A stretch of 16,309 nucleotides of DNA, from the NCBI GenBank assembly GCA_002299245.1, contig DBOI01000039.1:1888-18196 (forward strand). The letters run 5' to 3'. A model generated the notes under the pieces. The model searched no databases. It was not told the DNA's origin and saw nothing but the letters and a program-made list of their open reading frames with translations. Both the position numbers and the translations under genes were made by a program. Below, in pieces: positions 14,828-16,309 of this stretch. Within the stretch, counting starts at the first letter, position 1, and every line of letters begins with the position of its first letter. Source of the stretch: Hydrogenovibrio sp. UBA650. Its GTDB lineage: Bacteria; Pseudomonadota; Gammaproteobacteria; Thiomicrospirales; Thiomicrospiraceae.

Positions 14828-15853
14828 CTAAAAATGTGAATAGCCTTGTGCATTTAGCGCATAAGGCTTACCGTTCAAAGTTAGACTTACCTTGTTAAAT
14901 AAACCTTGAGACGGATCACGTTCGACGATCCTACCAATTTCTGTTATCTCCACACCAAACCTAAGAGTATTTGATCTGATTAGATCGAATTCCGCTTTAT
15001 TCATAGTGAAGCAAAGCTGATAATCATCACCACCAGCCAGTACAGCAGACCAATCTCCAGTCTGTTCCAGGTAGCGTTTTACTGAACTTAAAACCGGAAC
15101 CCTCTCCAGATAAATTTCAGCCTTAACTTGCGCTGAAATCTCACCAAACCTTTGGTTACTACTGTCTACAATATGAGTTAAATCGGCCACCAAACCATCA
15201 GAGATATCAATCGCACTAGTTGCATATTGATGTAGCAGATGGCCAACTAAAACCTGAGGCTCTGGCCGATTCAAAGCCTGCATAAGCTGATTCTTTTCTT
15301 GAACAGTGAACTCTCCTTTAAACGCTTCAGCAAAACTTCCTTGTAATAGTTTCAGGCCCAAAGCACCACTACCAATCGAATTGGTCACACAAATAACATC
15401 TCCTATTCGAGCACCCGACCTTAAAACCGCCTCGCCAGATTTGACCCAACCATGAGCAGTTACTGTTACAGCAAGCGGCCCCTTGGTGGTATCCCCACCT
15501 ACTAAAGCAATATTGTAGCTATTGGCAATTTCAGCCAAGCCTGAAGAAAAAGACTTTAACCAATCATCATCGCTCTCAGGCAAAGTTAAACCAAGAGTAA
15601 AGAATACAGGCTTTGCTCCCATAGCTGCAAGATCACTCAAATTAACCGCCAGCGCTTTCCAGGCAATATCGCAAGGTGCCGTTTGTTCCAGAAAATGCAC
15701 TCCAGAAACCAAAGTGTCCATAACCACCACCAGCTGATGGTTTTCAGGTGTATTAATGACAGCACCGTCATCCCCAATGCCTAGCTCGTCATCTGCCAGG
15801 CCAGTAGAAAGTGGTTCAAAATAAGTTTTAATTAGATTAAATTCATCGGCCAT
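14828..15853 (-). CDS. thiL: Thiamine-monophosphate kinase ThiL
   Basis: ThiL phosphorylates thiamine monophosphate with ATP to thiamine diphosphate, the last step of cofactor synthesis. The 341-residue cytosolic protein belongs to the PurM/ThiL fold. It shows GIGDDGAV (25-32), MDTLVSGVHF (45-54), NLSDLAAMGAKP (71-82), VGGDTTKGP (118-126), DISDGLVADL (216-225) and GGDDYQLCF (274-282), which hold the Mg/nucleotide-binding aspartates. Length is slightly above the family norm of about 325. The ATG has only a weak ribosome-binding site. A terminator ends 24 bases before the start, so the promoter is unclear. The usual neighbours nusB and pgpA are not adjacent. Confidence 0.96.
   Translation of the reverse strand: MADEFNLIKTYFEPLSTGLADDELGIGDDGAVINTPENHQLVVVMDTLVSGVHFLEQTAPCDIAWKALAVNLSDLAAMGAKPVFFTLGLTLPESDDDWLKSFSSGLAEIANSYNIALVGGDTTKGPLAVTVTAHGWVKSGEAVLRSGARIGDVICVTNSIGSGALGLKLLQGSFAEAFKGEFTVQEKNQLMQALNRPEPQVLVGHLLHQYATSAIDISDGLVADLTHIVDSSNQRFGEISAQVKAEIYLERVPVLSSVKRYLEQTGDWSAVLAGGDDYQLCFTMNKAEFDLIRSNTLRFGVEITEIGRIVERDPSQGLFNKVSLTLNGKPYALNAQGYSHF
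14842..14868 (-). terminator. Weak candidate terminator inside the 3' end of thiL
   Basis: A 10-bp stem with one G-U pair (AGCCTTATGC and GCACAAGGCT on the minus strand, 7-base loop) overlaps the last thiL codons. TTTTT follows 7 bases later, straddling the stop. The T run is offset, so efficiency is doubtful. No other terminator is visible between the convergent aroG and thiL. Confidence 0.3.
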
Positions 15854-15877
15854 AAACTAGCAATTCGTCTCGATCCT

Positions 15878-15908
15878 AAAAAATAAAAGGCCTCGTAAAA
15901 ACGAGGCC
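15878..15908 (-). terminator. Intrinsic terminator upstream of thiL
   Basis: On the minus strand the 7-bp stem GGCCTCG/CGAGGCC with a 6-base loop is followed by TTTTATTTTTT. It terminates transcription arriving from the right, either from the edge gene (stop at 16150) or from a small RNA starting near 15970. Confidence 0.88.
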
Positions 15909-15970
15909 ATCAAAAATAGCTTAACATCTAAAATCAACCAGCTTATTTTATATGTTCTGCTGCCAGAATA
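15878..15970 (-). ncRNA. Candidate small RNA of about 93 nt
   Basis: A promoter-like pair (TATAAT at 15977-15982 and TTAATC at 16000-16005, 17-base spacing) points at the strong terminator 15878-15908, with no coding frame between. The predicted transcript has a 5' hairpin GTTCT/AGAAC and an AU-rich middle. It may equally be the 3' untranslated region of the edge gene. I do not recognise it as a known RNA family. Confidence 0.3.
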
Positions 15971-15976
15971 GAACTG

Positions 15977-16005
15977 ATTATAAGTTGAAGATAATCATTG
16001 ATTAA
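15977..16005 (-). promoter_or_regulatory. Candidate promoter for the small RNA (or for thiL readthrough)
   Basis: The -10 is a perfect TATAAT (15977-15982). The -35 TTAATC (16000-16005) matches the consensus at 3 of 6 positions, with ideal 17-base spacing. The 241 bases between the edge gene stop and the terminator hold no other feature I can support. Confidence 0.35.
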
Positions 16006-16149
16006 CACTTTTTATATTTTTAACTCTTTGTACTTAGACTCGATTCCCAACGAACAACATAATTCCATCAATCTTCTGTAAATCACACTAAATTTAAAGC
16101 GATTATTCGAGCTTAGGTACAGACTTTAAGCAAAAAAACAAAAGCCTTT

Positions 16150-16309
16150 TTATGGTGTCACATAATAATAAACCTTACGTGTTACGCTCTCTTCACCTGA
16201 ACTTAGGGTAATTGTAATGACGGTCTCTCCGCTACCAGCAAGATAGGTAATCGGCAATTGGTAATCACCACTGTTATAATCTTCCGGTATGTAGTGGTCA
16301 AGTAAATTT
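16150..16309 (-). CDS. C-terminal 52 residues of an unrecognised protein (5' part outside window)
   Basis: Reading the minus strand from the window edge, one frame stays open for 52 codons and ends in TAA at 16150-16152. The peptide includes YQLPITYLAGSGETVITITL and ends TRKVYYYVTP. The alternation of hydrophobic and polar residues with many Thr, Ser, Val and Tyr suggests the last strands of a beta-sandwich or immunoglobulin-like domain, as in many extracytoplasmic proteins. That is inference. I recognise no family. A 241-base gap follows before the terminator at 15878-15908. The other two frames on this strand give no comparably protein-like reading. Confidence 0.65.
   Translation of the reverse strand, partial: NLLDHYIPEDYNSGDYQLPITYLAGSGETVITITLSSGEESVTRKVYYYVTP

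Noticed and set aside
1..16309. CRISPR array, insertion sequence, prophage or toxin-antitoxin module
   Set aside because: No direct-repeat array, transposase motif, terminal inverted repeats or small paired genes of that kind are visible; the window is core chromosome.

Overview
The window is a compact stretch of core chromosome from a gammaproteobacterium. The order ruvCAB-tolQRAB-pal-cpoB-queC-tRNA(Lys), together with nadA, aspS, a DUF502 membrane protein and a type IV prepilin peptidase, is typical of that class. The base composition is moderately AT-rich. The protein sequences look most like sulfur-oxidising Thiomicrospira/Hydrogenovibrio-type bacteria, but that placement is an impression from memory and was not checked by a search. 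I see no mobile element, CRISPR array, prophage or defence system.

Layout. From 12024 down to 1 everything runs on the minus strand. In transcription order this is: DUF502 protein, aspS, nadA, an intrinsic terminator, ruvC, ruvA, ruvB, tolQ, tolR, tolA, tolB, pal, cpoB, queC, then a promoter and a tandem pair of tRNA-Lys genes, the second cut by the window edge. On the plus strand lies pilD (12254-13045), divergent from the DUF502 gene. It converges on a small DUF3579 gene (13139-13456, minus) across a strong bidirectional terminator. aroG (13745-14818, plus) is divergent from DUF3579 and converges with thiL (14828-15853, minus) with only 9 bases between them. Upstream of thiL is another minus-strand terminator, about 240 noncoding bases that may encode a small RNA, and the last 52 codons of an unrecognised minus-strand gene running off the right edge.

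How the genes work together. ruvCAB encodes the Holliday-junction branch migration and resolution machinery. tolQRA-tolB-pal-cpoB encodes the envelope-spanning Tol-Pal system that constricts the outer membrane at division and couples it to peptidoglycan synthesis. queC makes the 7-deazaguanine precursor preQ0. nadA starts NAD biosynthesis from iminoaspartate, aspS charges tRNA, aroG commits carbon to aromatic amino acids, and thiL makes the active thiamine cofactor. Coupling is tight: ruvA/ruvB and tolR/tolA overlap by 4 bases, cpoB/queC overlap by 29 bases, and ruvC/ruvA are 1 base apart. Four genes use non-ATG starts (ruvC TTG; ruvB, DUF502 and DUF3579 GTG).

I did not find a convincing undescribed system. 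The points most worth a second look are the unknown gene and candidate small RNA at the right edge, the expanded CpoB linker, the unusual Cys spacing in PilD, the non-discriminating signature in AspRS, and the paired hairpins between tolA and tolB.
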